The position numbers and the translations under genes were made by a program. A stretch of 64,000 nucleotides of DNA from Streptomyces sp. CB01249 (GTDB lineage Bacteria; Actinomycetota; Actinomycetes; Streptomycetales; Streptomycetaceae), in NCBI RefSeq assembly GCF_001905735.1, contig NZ_LISW01000001.1, positions 1,548,411-1,612,410 of the forward strand. The letters are read 5' to 3'. Each line of letters begins with the position of its first letter. The stretch's first letter is position 1. Below are positions 39,279 through 51,347 of the stretch, piece after piece. The notes beneath the pieces were generated by a model that was given only the letters and a program-made list of their open reading frames with translations, was not told the DNA's origin and did not search any database.

Positions 39279-41114
39279 ATGGGTGGTGAACGGCATGAGC
39301 CACCGACCGACGCGTTCGAGGCGGAGCTGGACCAGATCGAGGCGCTGAACCGGATGCAGGCGCCGGGCCCCGATCCGGCGCTCCCCCCGGGACCCGACAG
39401 CGGGACCCGCGCCGCGGGCACGCCGGAAGAGGCCAGGCGCCGCGACTCGCTGCTGCTCTCGGCCGGACACGCGGTCGCCGCCGCCGACACCCTCGACGAG
39501 GCCCTCAGACTCGCCGCCGGCCTGTACGCCCCCGATTTCCCGCTGGACGGCCAGTGCGTCTTCGGCGTCGCCGAGGGCAACCTCACCGCGCTCGGGCAGT
39601 ACGGATTCCGGCCCGGCGGCGCGGGACGCGGCTTCCGGATGCCGATGAACACCGGCTACCCGGCCGCCGAGGTCGCCAGGACCGGGCGCGCCGTCTACCT
39701 CGCCTCCCCGGAGGAGTACCGCCGCCGCTTCCCGGCGACCTGGCACATGTCCGCGCGCAAGGGCCGCGAGGCGTGGGCCTTCCTGCCCCTGGTGACCGCC
39801 GGCCGGGTCGTCGGGGTCTGGCTGGCCGCCTTCCGCACCACCCTGGACTTCACCGCAAGCGAGCGCGCCCTGCTCACCGTCACCGGACGCATGATCGCCC
39901 AGGTCCTCGAACGGGCCCGGGCCAGCCGCGCCGAACTGGAGCTCTCCCGGGGCCTGCGCCGCAGCATGCACACGGCCGGGGCGGCCCTGACCGGCCTCAG
40001 CGTCGCCACCCGCTACGTGCCGACCGGCGGCGGCCTCATGGTCGGCGGGGACTGGTACGACAGCATCGACCTGCCGAACGGACGGATGGCCGTCGTCATC
40101 GGCGACGTCCAGGGGCACGACGTGCACGCCGCGGGGCTCATGGCCCAGCTGCGTACCGCCGTGCACGCGTACGCCGCCGAGGGGCACGGTCCCGACGCCG
40201 TCCTGGCCCGCGCCTCCCGCTTCCTGACCACCCTGGACGAGGACCGCTTCGCGACCTGCCTCTACATCGAGGCCGACCCGTCCACCGGCGACCTGCACAT
40301 CGCCCGCGCGGGCCACCCCCACCCCGTGCTGCGTATGCCGGACGGCACATGTGTCCTCAAACACGTCAGCGGCGGGCTGCCGCTCGGACTGATGCCCGGC
40401 GAGGAGGACTACCCGATCGACACCGTGCGCCTGCACGAGGGCGAGATCCTCATGCTGTGCACCGACGGGTTCATCGAGAACGGCGGCCACGACATGTACA
40501 CCGGCTGGGTGCGGGTGCGCGACGCGTTCTCGCCCGGCCCCACCGACGACCTGGAGGGCATGGCCGACCGGCTCATGGCGGCCGTCCTCGACCCCGGTCC
40601 CGGCGCCCGGGAGGAAGCCGTCGCCCGCGACGGCGACGACATCGCCCTCCTGCTGCTGCGCCGCGACGCCATCCACGCCCGCGCCGAGATCAGCCAGCGC
40701 CGCCTGATGCTCACCGTCGGCCAGGACCAGGGTGAGGGGCTGGCCGAGGCCCGCGCGGAACTCAAGGCGCTGCTGCACGACTGGGCGCGCCCGGACCAGG
40801 TGGACACCGCCGTGCTCCTGGCGACCGAACTCCTCGGCAACGTCCTCGTGCACACCGACCAGGACGGCGCCCTCAACGCCACCGTCTCCGGCGAGACCGG
40901 CACCCGCCGGCTGCTGGTCGAGGTCATGGACCGCGGCGACGAACTGCCCCACCAGCGCACCCCGGGCGAGCTCGCCTCCTCGGGCCGCGGACTGCTCCTG
41001 CTGGACATCCTCGCCGACCAGTGGGGCGTACGGCCCGAGCCGGAGGGGAAGACCGCCTGGTTCGCACTCAACGAGGCAGCCCCGGCCGACGGTGTGGACG
41101 CGCCGAGCATCTGA
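39279..41114 (+). CDS. GAF-SpoIIE phosphatase fused to RsbW-like ATPase domain
   Basis: A 611-residue bifunctional regulator. A GAF-like sensor (about 50-225; AFLPLVTAGRVVGVWLAAF) precedes a PP2C/SpoIIE phosphatase (about 235-470; LMVGGDWYDSIDLPNGRMAVVIGDVQGHD, DGDDIALLLL). A C-terminal HATPase_c_2 domain (about 490-600) has VDTAVLLATELLGNVLVHT, VEVMDRGD and SSGRGLLLLDILADQWG, the N, G1 and G2 elements of anti-sigma kinases. Phosphatase and kinase in one chain suggests self-contained control of an anti-anti-sigma partner. ATG 39279 has AAGGGA six nt upstream; longer starts at 39234 and 39189 exist. Confidence 0.9.
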   Translation: MGGERHEPPTDAFEAELDQIEALNRMQAPGPDPALPPGPDSGTRAAGTPEEARRRDSLLLSAGHAVAAADTLDEALRLAAGLYAPDFPLDGQCVFGVAEGNLTALGQYGFRPGGAGRGFRMPMNTGYPAAEVARTGRAVYLASPEEYRRRFPATWHMSARKGREAWAFLPLVTAGRVVGVWLAAFRTTLDFTASERALLTVTGRMIAQVLERARASRAELELSRGLRRSMHTAGAALTGLSVATRYVPTGGGLMVGGDWYDSIDLPNGRMAVVIGDVQGHDVHAAGLMAQLRTAVHAYAAEGHGPDAVLARASRFLTTLDEDRFATCLYIEADPSTGDLHIARAGHPHPVLRMPDGTCVLKHVSGGLPLGLMPGEEDYPIDTVRLHEGEILMLCTDGFIENGGHDMYTGWVRVRDAFSPGPTDDLEGMADRLMAAVLDPGPGAREEAVARDGDDIALLLLRRDAIHARAEISQRRLMLTVGQDQGEGLAEARAELKALLHDWARPDQVDTAVLLATELLGNVLVHTDQDGALNATVSGETGTRRLLVEVMDRGDELPHQRTPGELASSGRGLLLLDILADQWGVRPEPEGKTAWFALNEAAPADGVDAPSI

Positions 41115-41120
41115 GAGCGG

Positions 41121-42362
41121 TCAGGCGCTGTCGTCCGGCCGCTGCGCCAGGACCGCGCCCAGGAGCAGCCCGGTGCCGATCGCGGTCACCAGGGTGATCA
41201 GCTCCGTGAGGTCCCGGAAGCCCTCGATCGCGTACCCGCCCGCCAGGGCCGTCAGCCCCCGCATCCCGAGCGAGCCCACCGTCAGCGTGAAGAAGCCCGG
41301 CAGCACCAGGACCAGGCGGGGCGGGCGGCCCGGCCGGCGCGCCAGCCAGGTCGTGGCCGCGCCGAGCACGACCGCCGCAGCGAACGTGCCGCCCACGTCG
41401 CCGAGCAGCTTGGTGAACCCCGTCTGCACGCCCACCGTCAGATACACGAGCACCAGGAGCATGCCCAGCAGCCGGGCGGGTACGGCGAAGGCGAGCAGGG
41501 CGCCCACGGTGAAGACGGTCCAGCTGGCGAACAGCACCCAGCGCGGCAGGTCCGCCGCGGCCGCCACGTCGAACAGGTCCTGACGCGGCCGGCCCGTGAT
41601 GACCAGGCCCAGGACCACGCCCACATAGAGCTGCACCAGGAGGGCCACCGCGTACACCAGGCGCACCGCGCCGGTCGTGAGGTACCCGGCGGCGAGCTCG
41701 GCCGCCGCCGCGCTGAGGTAGTCACCGGGGACGAAGAAGAACAGCGCCGGAAGCATCAGCAGCACGGGTCCGCCGTGCTCGGGGGAGCGGGCGAACAGCT
41801 CCAGGGCCAGCAGCGAGACGGTCACCGCAGCGACCAGCGGCAGCACCTTCGCCAGCCGGGGCAGCCGGTCGGCCGCGACGGCGAGGCACGCCGCGACCGT
41901 GCCGAGGACCGCCGTGCTCCCGACCTCGTACCAGGTCGGCTGCATCAGCGGCGCGAAGCCCACCGAGAACAGCACCACGCCCAGCAGCTTCGCCCACCAG
42001 GGGTACGGGGGAGCGGCGCGGGTGATCGCGGCGAGCCGGTCGCTCGCCCTGCGGGCGTCCAGCCGTCCCGCCGCCACCTCGTCCAGGAGCGGCTTGAGCG
42101 CCACCACCCGGTCCATCCGGAAGACCTCGGGGAAGGCGCGCACCACGAGGGCCGAGCGGCGGCCGTGCGAGGTCACGGCGACCGTGGCGGCGTCGGGCAG
42201 CACCGCCACCGACGCGGTGCCGCCGAGCCCGCGGGCCGCCGAGGTGACGGAGCGTTCGACCTGCTCCGCGCCCTCGCCGCTGGTCCCGAGCAGGAGCCGG
42301 GTCAGCCCGTCGAGGAAGCCGACGAGGGCGTCGTGCTCCGCGTCGCGGTCGGTTCCCCGCAC
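41121..42362 (-). CDS. ThrE-type threonine/serine exporter
   Basis: A 413-residue ThrE-family exporter. The N-terminal cytoplasmic region (about 10-150) has the ThrE pattern GLTRLLLGTSGEGAEQVERSV and later RVVALKPLLDEVAAGRLDARRA. About ten TM segments follow (PALFFFVPGDYLSAAAAEL, FTLTVGSLGMRGLTALAGG). It exports threonine, serine or small peptides using the proton gradient. The GTG at 42362 starts 5 bp after the M20 stop. It is last in a four-gene operon, with only 6 bp to the convergent phosphatase. Confidence 0.88.
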   Translation of the reverse strand: MRGTDRDAEHDALVGFLDGLTRLLLGTSGEGAEQVERSVTSAARGLGGTASVAVLPDAATVAVTSHGRRSALVVRAFPEVFRMDRVVALKPLLDEVAAGRLDARRASDRLAAITRAAPPYPWWAKLLGVVLFSVGFAPLMQPTWYEVGSTAVLGTVAACLAVAADRLPRLAKVLPLVAAVTVSLLALELFARSPEHGGPVLLMLPALFFFVPGDYLSAAAAELAAGYLTTGAVRLVYAVALLVQLYVGVVLGLVITGRPRQDLFDVAAAADLPRWVLFASWTVFTVGALLAFAVPARLLGMLLVLVYLTVGVQTGFTKLLGDVGGTFAAAVVLGAATTWLARRPGRPPRLVLVLPGFFTLTVGSLGMRGLTALAGGYAIEGFRDLTELITLVTAIGTGLLLGAVLAQRPDDSA

Positions 42363-42367
42363 CGCGT

Positions 42368-43723
42368 TCAGCGCGGCGCGCGGGCGAAGGCGTGCAGGAA
42401 GAGGGCCTCCACCTGGGCCATGTGCTCGATCTCCGTCGGGTCGACGCTCTCGTTGGGCGCGTGGATGAGGCACCGCGGCTCTTCGACGCCCATCAGAATG
42501 ATCTCGGCCGACGGGCAGACCTCCGCGAGGACGTTGCAGAGCGGGATGGACCCGCCCTGGCCGAGGTACGTCATAGGTTTGCCGTACACCGTCCGCATCG
42601 CCTCGCCGAGCGCCCGGTACGCCGGACCGTCCGTGGCCGCGCGGAACGGCGCACCGGCCTGTTCCGGCTCCACCTGGATCCGAACACCCCAGGGGGCGGC
42701 CCCGGTCAGATGGTCCGTCAGCGCGCGCTGGGCGGCCTCCGCGCCGGTGCCCGGCGGGATGCGCAGGCTCACCCGGGCCCGTGCGGTGGCGGGGACCGAC
42801 GCGGAGGAGCCCACCACGGGAGGGCAGTCGATGCCGAGGACGGTGACGGCCGGGCGGGCCCACAGCAGGTCGGACACCGAGCCCGTGCCGGTGAGGGGCA
42901 CACCGTCGAGGACGCCCGCGTCCTTGCGGAACTGCTCCTCCTCGTAGCGTGCCCCCTCCCAGGTGCCCGAGGCGTCCAGCCCTTGTACGCGGGTGGCCCC
43001 GGTTTCGGGGTCGCGCAGGGTGGAAAGCAGCTGGATCAGCGCGGCCAGCGCATCGGGGGCCGGGCCGCCGAACATCCCGGAGTGCACCTCGCCGGCCAGG
43101 GTGTCGACGGTCACCACGACGTTGACCACGCCGCGCAGGGAGGTGGTGGCGGTGCCGACGCCGACGGCCGCGTTCCCCGTGTCGCAGATCAGCAGGGCGT
43201 CGGCGGCGAACTGTTCGGGGTGCGCGGCCGCGTACGCCTCGAGGCCGCCGGTGCCCTGCTCCTCGGAGCCCTCGGCCACGAACCTCAGCCCGACGGGGAT
43301 GTCGTCGCCGAGCGCGCGCAGGGCGGTGAGGTGCATGACGATGTTGCCCTTGCAGTCGGCCGTGCCCCGCCCGTACCAGCGGCCGTCGCGCTCGGTCAGC
43401 GTGAAGGGCGGTGTGGTCCAGGCGTCGTCGTCCAGCGGGGGCTGTACGTCGTAGTGGCAGTAGAGCAGCACGGTCGGGGCGCCGGGCGGGGGCGGGCGGT
43501 GCCCGATCACCGCGTTGCTGCCGTCCGGGGTCTCCACGAGGCGTACGCCGTGCAGACCCGCCTCGGTGAAGGCGTCGGCCACCCACTGGGCGGCCCGTAC
43601 GCACTCCTCGGGCGGGTACTGCCGGGGGTCGGCCACCGAGGGGATGGAGACCAGTTCGGTCAGGTCCGCCTGTGCGCGGGACATCAGGCCGGAGATGCGG
43701 CCGGCGAGTTCGTCGGTGGCCAT
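42368..43723 (-). CDS. M20 family metallodipeptidase
   Basis: A 451-residue M20 (CNDP/DapE-like) peptidase. Zinc ligands are visible: H in LLYCHYDVQPP, bridging D in GRGTADCKGN, the base/ligand pair in AEGSEEQGTGG, D in LICDTGN and H in RCLIHAPNES. A dimerisation domain interrupts the catalytic domain. It should hydrolyse dipeptides in the cytoplasm. Its ATG shares one base with the stop of the small membrane protein (TGATG), so the two are coupled. Confidence 0.92.
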   Translation of the reverse strand: MATDELAGRISGLMSRAQADLTELVSIPSVADPRQYPPEECVRAAQWVADAFTEAGLHGVRLVETPDGSNAVIGHRPPPPGAPTVLLYCHYDVQPPLDDDAWTTPPFTLTERDGRWYGRGTADCKGNIVMHLTALRALGDDIPVGLRFVAEGSEEQGTGGLEAYAAAHPEQFAADALLICDTGNAAVGVGTATTSLRGVVNVVVTVDTLAGEVHSGMFGGPAPDALAALIQLLSTLRDPETGATRVQGLDASGTWEGARYEEEQFRKDAGVLDGVPLTGTGSVSDLLWARPAVTVLGIDCPPVVGSSASVPATARARVSLRIPPGTGAEAAQRALTDHLTGAAPWGVRIQVEPEQAGAPFRAATDGPAYRALGEAMRTVYGKPMTYLGQGGSIPLCNVLAEVCPSAEIILMGVEEPRCLIHAPNESVDPTEIEHMAQVEALFLHAFARAPR

Positions 43724-44160
43724 CAGCGCCTCACTGTGTTCTCGGTCTTGAGGTCGGCGATCTTGTCCTCGATCTTGTCCAGCTTGTCCGGACAGTAGAT
43801 CTCCAGGATCTTCGCCTCCGCCCGGATCGCCTCGGTGTCCCCGATCACGGGGCGCATGCCGGGGCCGGTGGCGCCGTTGGAGATGCTGATCTTCCACAGC
43901 GCGGACTTGAGCGAGGAGCCGGGCTTCTCGCAGACCTGGCCGCCGTCGTCGCCCAGGGTGCGCTTGATGGTGCCTACGTCGGGCCGGGGGTAGCCGGCCG
44001 CCACGGCGGCGTCGGCCAGCTGCTCCGCTTTCTCCGTCGCCTTGTTGTTGGTCTTGACGTTCTCGTACCGGATGATGCCGACGACCACGAGCGCCACCAG
44101 GAGGACGATCGCGCCGATGTAGAGCCAGCGGTGCTCGGAGGCGAAGCGGGTCGGGCTCAT
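43723..44160 (-). CDS. Single-pass membrane protein, hypothetical
   Basis: A 145-residue protein with one N-terminal membrane helix (WLYIGAIVLLVALVVVGII, about 12-30) and a soluble, probably extracytoplasmic, C-terminal domain with two cysteines (GGQVCEKPG, EIYCPDKLD) that could pair. No family recognised. It overlaps the APC permease stop by 4 bp and the M20 start by 1 bp, so it belongs to the operon and may assist the permease. Confidence 0.75.
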   Translation of the reverse strand: MSPTRFASEHRWLYIGAIVLLVALVVVGIIRYENVKTNNKATEKAEQLADAAVAAGYPRPDVGTIKRTLGDDGGQVCEKPGSSLKSALWKISISNGATGPGMRPVIGDTEAIRAEAKILEIYCPDKLDKIEDKIADLKTENTVRR

Positions 44161-45623
44161 GACGCGGCCTCCTCATCGGCCGCCGCCGTGCGCCAGCCGG
44201 GTTTGCGCAGTTTCAGGAACAGCCAGGGGATCAGCAGCCCGAGGATGACCAGTCCGCCGCCGACGATGGCCACGTACACCCCAACGCTGCCGCCGCCGAA
44301 CTGGGAGGGCGGTACGAAGCCGATGGCCAGGGCGGCGATCGACGCCAGCAGACCGACCGTGCACAGCAGCCCGAGCGCCGGGACGCGGTAGCCGCGCGGG
44401 TGGTCCGGCTGGGTCTTCCGCAGCCGGACGGCCGCCACGAACATCAGCAGGTAGACGATGAGGTACACCTGCGTCGTGATGGTGGAGAAGATCCAGTAGA
44501 CGCTGGACACGTTCGGGATCAGCGCGTACAGCAGCGCGATGACGGTGGTGACGATGCCCTGCGTGACCAGGATGTTCTGCTGGATGCCGTTCTTGTTGAG
44601 CCGCTGGAGATAGGGCGGCAGGTAGCCCTCGCTGCGGGAGATCTCCAGCAGGCCCTTGGACGGCCCGGCCAGCCACGTCAGCATCCCGCCGAGCGCCGCA
44701 GAGATCAGCATCACCGCGGCGATCGGCGTCATCCAGCCGACGTGGAAGTGGGAGAAGAACGCGTCGAACGCCTGCATCACACCGGCCGTCAGGCTCAGCT
44801 GGCTGGAGGGCACCACCCAGCTGATCGCGAGCGCCGGCAGGATGAAGATCAGCAGCACCAGACCCATCGCCAGGAACATCGACTTCGGGTACTCCTTCGC
44901 CGGATCGCGCAGCGAGGAGACGTGCACGGCGTTCATCTCCATGCCGGAGTACGACAGGAAGTTGTTCACGATGAGCACCAGGCTGGCGAGCCCCGTCCAC
45001 TGGGGGAGCAGATGTGACGAGGTCATCGGCGCGGCGGAGGCGTTCCCCTGTCCGAGGAAGACCATGCCGAGCACGACCAGCACCGCGCCGGGGATCAGCG
45101 TGCCGATGACGAGCCCCCAGGAGGACAGGCCCGCCAGCGCCTTGGTGCCCCGGGACGAGACCCAGACACCGGTCCAGTAGAGCACCATGATCACGATCGC
45201 GGTGTACAGGCCGTTGGACGCGAGCGAGGGATCGATGACGTACGCGATCGTGGACGCCACGAAGGCCAGGAGGCTCGGGTAGTAGAAGATCGTCATCGCG
45301 AACTGGCACCACACGGCGAGGAATCCGAGCGGCTTGGACAGCCCTTCGCTCACCCAGCGGTAGACGCCGCCGGGCCAGCCCGAGGCCAGTTCGGCCGAGA
45401 CCAGCGCGGTCGGCAGCAGGAACACGACGGCCGGCAGGAGATAGAGGAAGACACAGGCGAGTCCGTAGACCGCCATCGTCGGCGCGGCCCGCAGACTCGC
45501 CACCGACGCCGTCGTCATCAGGGCGAGCGTCAGCCAGCTGATCCTGGGCGCTGCCGGCCGCTCCCTGGCGGCGGTGCGTGCCGAATCCTTCGGCAGATCC
45601 GCCGGCATGTCCATCGCGCTCAT
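44157..45623 (-). CDS. APC-superfamily amino acid permease
   Basis: A 488-residue, 12-TM amino-acid/polyamine/organocation permease, nearest by pattern to the glutamate:GABA antiporter (GadC) branch: LPAVVFLLPTALVSAELASGWPGGVYRWV, NNFLSYSGMEMNAVHVSSLRDPAKEYPK, and WLAGPSKGLLEISRSEGYLPP. ATG 45623 has GGAGG at five-nt spacing; the frame is open upstream without function. It is first in the APC, membrane protein, M20, ThrE operon. Confidence 0.9.
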   Translation of the reverse strand: MSAMDMPADLPKDSARTAARERPAAPRISWLTLALMTTASVASLRAAPTMAVYGLACVFLYLLPAVVFLLPTALVSAELASGWPGGVYRWVSEGLSKPLGFLAVWCQFAMTIFYYPSLLAFVASTIAYVIDPSLASNGLYTAIVIMVLYWTGVWVSSRGTKALAGLSSWGLVIGTLIPGAVLVVLGMVFLGQGNASAAPMTSSHLLPQWTGLASLVLIVNNFLSYSGMEMNAVHVSSLRDPAKEYPKSMFLAMGLVLLIFILPALAISWVVPSSQLSLTAGVMQAFDAFFSHFHVGWMTPIAAVMLISAALGGMLTWLAGPSKGLLEISRSEGYLPPYLQRLNKNGIQQNILVTQGIVTTVIALLYALIPNVSSVYWIFSTITTQVYLIVYLLMFVAAVRLRKTQPDHPRGYRVPALGLLCTVGLLASIAALAIGFVPPSQFGGGSVGVYVAIVGGGLVILGLLIPWLFLKLRKPGWRTAAADEEAAS

Positions 45624-45769
45624 CTGTACCTCCGGTCGCGACGCCACGGGTGCGTTCAGAACGCCAGCCTTGGCCGCTTCACGCCCGTTCGCGCGCGGGG
45701 TCACCCGAACGGGTGGCCTATGCGGTGTTTACGGGTGGCCGTCGCGCTGAAGAGGGCGTGCCGCAACCG

Positions 45770-45824
45770 TTGACAGCTCTCCCGGGAACTGGCTTCATGA
45801 GCAACGCCCTTGGGAGCGCTCCCA
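45770..45824 (+). promoter_or_regulatory. CebR operator and promoter of GH9 cellulase
   Basis: TGGGAGCGCTCCCA at 45811-45824 is a perfect 14-bp CebR box, the site of the LacI-family cellobiose sensor that controls cellulase genes in Streptomyces and Thermobifida. It lies just downstream of a perfect -35 TTGACA (45770-45775) with a weak -10 around 45793-45798, so CebR would block near the start site until cello-oligosaccharides release it. Confidence 0.88.
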
Positions 45825-45880
45825 CGCTCCGAGGGGCCCGCACGCACCCCCGCACACACCCGGCACCCCCACCGACGTGA

Positions 45881-48286
<2,406 letters not shown>

Positions 48287-48296
48287 GACCGCTGGC

Positions 48297-48698
48297 TCAG
48301 CGCGGGCAGTTCCAGTGCCCCTTCACCCAGTGGGTGTCCCAGTGGCCGGGGACGTATGCCTTGGTCCAGTGGCCCTTGACCCACTGGGGGTGATGGGTCC
48401 AGTGGCCGGGCTTCCAGTGCCCGTGCCGGTCGTAGTGTCCGGGGTGCCAGACCTTCTGGTCGGCGTAGTGCCCCTTGACCCACTGCTTCGCCCAGTGGCC
48501 CTTGACCCACTGTTTCTGCCAGTGGCCCTGCTGCCAGGTGCAGTGGCCGTGGTGGTGGGTCGCGGCGGACACGGCGGCCGGTGCGGGGGCCGGTGCGGCC
48601 TGCGCCGCCCCGGCGGTTCCCAGGGCGGCCCCGCCGGCGAGCAGTCCGGTCGCGGCGGCGCCGGCCAGCAGGCGGCGGACTCGGGTGGAAGCGGTCAT
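48297..48698 (-). CDS. Secreted GHW-repeat (His/Trp-rich) protein
   Basis: A 133-residue secreted protein. Signal peptide about 1-34 (RRLLAGAAATGLLAGGAALGTAGAAQA), then a mature chain of about 95 residues with nine GHW/GHY units spaced about 6-12 residues apart (QGHWQKQWVKGHWAKQWVKG and onward), an HHHGHC cluster and a final cysteine. Such His/Trp density suggests metal or carbohydrate/aromatic binding, but I know no function. ATG 48698 follows an AGGAGGAAGG stretch. It converges on the cellulase gene with a 10-bp gap. Confidence 0.8.
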   Translation of the reverse strand: MTASTRVRRLLAGAAATGLLAGGAALGTAGAAQAAPAPAPAAVSAATHHHGHCTWQQGHWQKQWVKGHWAKQWVKGHYADQKVWHPGHYDRHGHWKPGHWTHHPQWVKGHWTKAYVPGHWDTHWVKGHWNCPR

Positions 48699-48813
48699 CG
48701 GACGCACCTTCCTCCTGTTGGAACGGATCCCCGAGCCCAGTGAAGGGAAAAGCCACGAAGACATAAATATAGCCCGAATGGGGGAATATGGCCGCTCTAC
48801 CGGGGTGCGGCCG

Positions 48814-50016
48814 TCACGCCTCGGACGGCGTCCTCAGCGCCGCGTACGTCCCCGCCACCGCCGCCAGCAGCATCACGCAGCCCGTGAAGACCAGCCCGGC
48901 ATCGCGCAGCCCCACCGCGGTCGCCAGCGCGCCCACGCCGACCACCGGCAGGGAGATCCCCGTGTAGGCGACGACGAAGAACGCCGAGATGGTGCCGCCC
49001 CGGTGCTCGGCGGGGGCCGCCTCGCTCACGAGCGTCAGCGCGGCCCGGAAGGCGAGCCCCTGCCCGATGCCCCCGCAGACGGCACCCAGGACGAGCAGCA
49101 CCAGTGACTTCGCCAGCAACGAGGAGGCGACCAGCAGAAGCCCCACGATCAGCACACCGCACCCCAGCGGCAGCGCCCGGCGCGCCCCGATGCGCGGGGC
49201 CAGCGACTGCCCGATCGTCGAGGCGCAGAACACCGAGAAGACCACCGCGCCCGTCACCGCCAGGTTGTGCACGTCCAGCGTCTCGGCCGCGAAGCTGGGC
49301 GCGACCGCCGTGAACAGGCCGAGCAGCGCGAAACCGGCGAAGGCGGCCAGCGAGGCCGGGACGAACACGCCCTTCACCTCGGCGGGCACCCTGACACCCT
49401 GCGGCTGGAGCCGGGGCCACCGCCGCGGCTCGGCCACCGTCTCCGCCAGCCGCCACGTGATGAGGCACGCCACGGCGACCAGACCCAGGTGCACCCAGAA
49501 CGGCAGGGACAGCGGCCAGGGCGTGTACTCGGCCAGCACCCCGGAGAGCAGCGGGCCGCAGCCCAGACCGCCCATGTTCGCGGCCGTCGCGGCGAACCCG
49601 GCGCGCGCCTTCTGCCCCGGGGCCGCGAGCTCGATGACCGCCGCCGTCGCCGCGCCGCTCAGCAGCCCCGCCGCGCCGCCGGACAGCACCCGGCCGGCGA
49701 AGAGCAGGGGCAGCCCGCTCTCCAGCAGGAAGCACCCCGCACTCGCGGCGGACAGGGCCATGGCGGCCAGCAGCACCGGCTTGCGGCCCACCTTGTCCGA
49801 GTAGTTGCCCGCCACCAGGAGCACGGAGATGACCGCGACCGCGTACACGGCGAAGACCACGGTCACCATCAGCTCGGAGAACCCGATCTCCTTCTGGTAG
49901 AGCCCGTACAGCGGCGTCGGCAGCGTGGTGCCGGCCATGCCGATGGCGAAGACCACCGCCGCCGCCAGGTAGCCCGCGCGGCGCCCGCCCGTCCGTCCCG
50001 TATCCTCACGCACCAT
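48814..50016 (-). CDS. MFS transporter
   Basis: A 400-residue, 12-TM major facilitator ([26 protein letters not shown], loop [38 protein letters not shown]), of the drug/metabolite proton antiporter kind. ATG 50016 is preceded by an in-frame GTG. It is divergent from the mannonate-dehydratase-like gene at 50098 with an 81-bp gap, so the two may share control; the substrate is unknown. Confidence 0.87.
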   Translation of the reverse strand: MVREDTGRTGGRRAGYLAAAVVFAIGMAGTTLPTPLYGLYQKEIGFSELMVTVVFAVYAVAVISVLLVAGNYSDKVGRKPVLLAAMALSAASAGCFLLESGLPLLFAGRVLSGGAAGLLSGAATAAVIELAAPGQKARAGFAATAANMGGLGCGPLLSGVLAEYTPWPLSLPFWVHLGLVAVACLITWRLAETVAEPRRWPRLQPQGVRVPAEVKGVFVPASLAAFAGFALLGLFTAVAPSFAAETLDVHNLAVTGAVVFSVFCASTIGQSLAPRIGARRALPLGCGVLIVGLLLVASSLLAKSLVLLVLGAVCGGIGQGLAFRAALTLVSEAAPAEHRGGTISAFFVVAYTGISLPVVGVGALATAVGLRDAGLVFTGCVMLLAAVAGTYAALRTPSEA

Positions 50017-50097
50017 CACGCACGCCACTCTATGCAGCGGGCGGCCCCCGGTCGGAGCGACGGGCGGCAGCCCGTCGCAGCCCGAAAGAGAGCCACC

Positions 50098-51312
50098 ATG
50101 AGGATCGCCGACGCGCAGGTCGTCGTCACCAGCCCCGGCCGCAACTTCGTGACGCTGAAACTGACGACGGACGACGGTGTCACCGGTCTCGGCGACGCCA
50201 CGCTGAACGGCCGCGAGCTCGCCGTGGTCAGCTACCTCACGGACCATGTGGTGCCTCTGCTCACCGGCCTGGACCCGCACCGGATCGAGGACACCTGGCA
50301 GTACCTCTACCGGGGCGCCTACTGGCGGCGCGGCCCGGTCACCATGGCCGCCATCGCCGCCGTCGACGTCGCCCTGTGGGACATCAAGGCGAAGGCCGCC
50401 GGACTGCCCCTCTACCAGCTGCTCGGCGGCGCCTCCCGTGACCGCCTCGCCACCTACGGCCACGCCAACGGCCGAGACATCCCCGAACTCCTCGACTCCG
50501 TGCGGCAGCGGCTGGACGAGGGCTACCCCGCCGTCCGCATCCAGACGGGCATCCCCGGTCTCAAGGCCGTCTACGGGGTGCACACCACCGACGAGCAGGG
50601 CGAGCGCGTCCTCCACCAGCAGACCCGGCCCCTGGTCGAGGACTGGGACACGGACGCCTACCTGCGCCACACCCCCGCCGTGTTCGAGGCGGTACGCGCG
50701 GAGTTCGGCGCCGGGATACCGCTCCTCCACGACGCCCACCACCGCCTCACACCCATTCAGGCGGCCCGGCTCGGCAAGGACCTGGAGCCTTACCGCCCGT
50801 TCTGGCTGGAGGACTGCACCCCCACCGAGAACCAGGAGGCGCTGCGGCTGGTGCGCAGGCACACCACCACGCCCCTCGCGACCGGCGAGGTCTTCAACAC
50901 GGTGTACGACTACCAGACGCTGATCACCGAGCAGCTGATCGACTACGTGCGCAGCGCGGTCACCCACTTCGGCGGGGTCACCCCGCTGCGCAAGCTCTTC
51001 GACTTCGCCGCCCAGTACCAGATCAAGAGCGCGATCCACGGACCCGAGGACATCTCCCCGGTCGGGATGGCCGCCGCCATCCACCTCGGCTACGCCGTGC
51101 ACAACTTCGGCATCCAGGAGTACTCCGGCCACAACGCCCTCACCGAGGAGGTGTTCCGGCACGCGTACACCTTCACCGACGGCTTCCTGCACCCCGGCGA
51201 GGCGCCCGGAATCGGTGTGGAGCTGGACGAGGAGCTCGCGGCGGCCCACCCGTACGAGCAGACCTATCTGCCCGTGAACCGGCTCCTGGACGGCACCGTC
51301 CACGACTGGTGA
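50098..51312 (+). CDS. Mannonate dehydratase-like enolase-superfamily enzyme (ManD/RspA)
   Basis: A 404-residue member of the D-mannonate dehydratase subgroup: [22 protein letters not shown] start, [52 protein letters not shown] (metal ligand D and base H), [17 protein letters not shown] and the ending [19 protein letters not shown]. Many members dehydrate mannonate or gluconate; some have very low activity, so the physiological substrate is open. Not related in role to the epimerase-like enzyme at 9 kb although from the same superfamily. Confidence 0.9.
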   Translation: MRIADAQVVVTSPGRNFVTLKLTTDDGVTGLGDATLNGRELAVVSYLTDHVVPLLTGLDPHRIEDTWQYLYRGAYWRRGPVTMAAIAAVDVALWDIKAKAAGLPLYQLLGGASRDRLATYGHANGRDIPELLDSVRQRLDEGYPAVRIQTGIPGLKAVYGVHTTDEQGERVLHQQTRPLVEDWDTDAYLRHTPAVFEAVRAEFGAGIPLLHDAHHRLTPIQAARLGKDLEPYRPFWLEDCTPTENQEALRLVRRHTTTPLATGEVFNTVYDYQTLITEQLIDYVRSAVTHFGGVTPLRKLFDFAAQYQIKSAIHGPEDISPVGMAAAIHLGYAVHNFGIQEYSGHNALTEEVFRHAYTFTDGFLHPGEAPGIGVELDEELAAAHPYEQTYLPVNRLLDGTVHDW

Positions 51313-51314
51313 AC

Positions 51315-51342
51315 GAGGGGCCCGGGAGCGCCCGGGCCCCTC
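51315..51342. terminator. Bidirectional hairpin terminator
   Basis: Perfect 12-bp inverted repeat (GAGGGGCCCGGG at 51315-51326, complement at 51331-51342) with AGCG loop between the convergent ManD-like and ABC transporter genes. Confidence 0.8.
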
Positions 51343-51347
51343 CGCCG

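Noticed and set aside
48310..48560. GHW-coding repeats as a CRISPR-like array
   Set aside because: Irregular spacing and a single good coding frame with signal peptide; it is a protein repeat.
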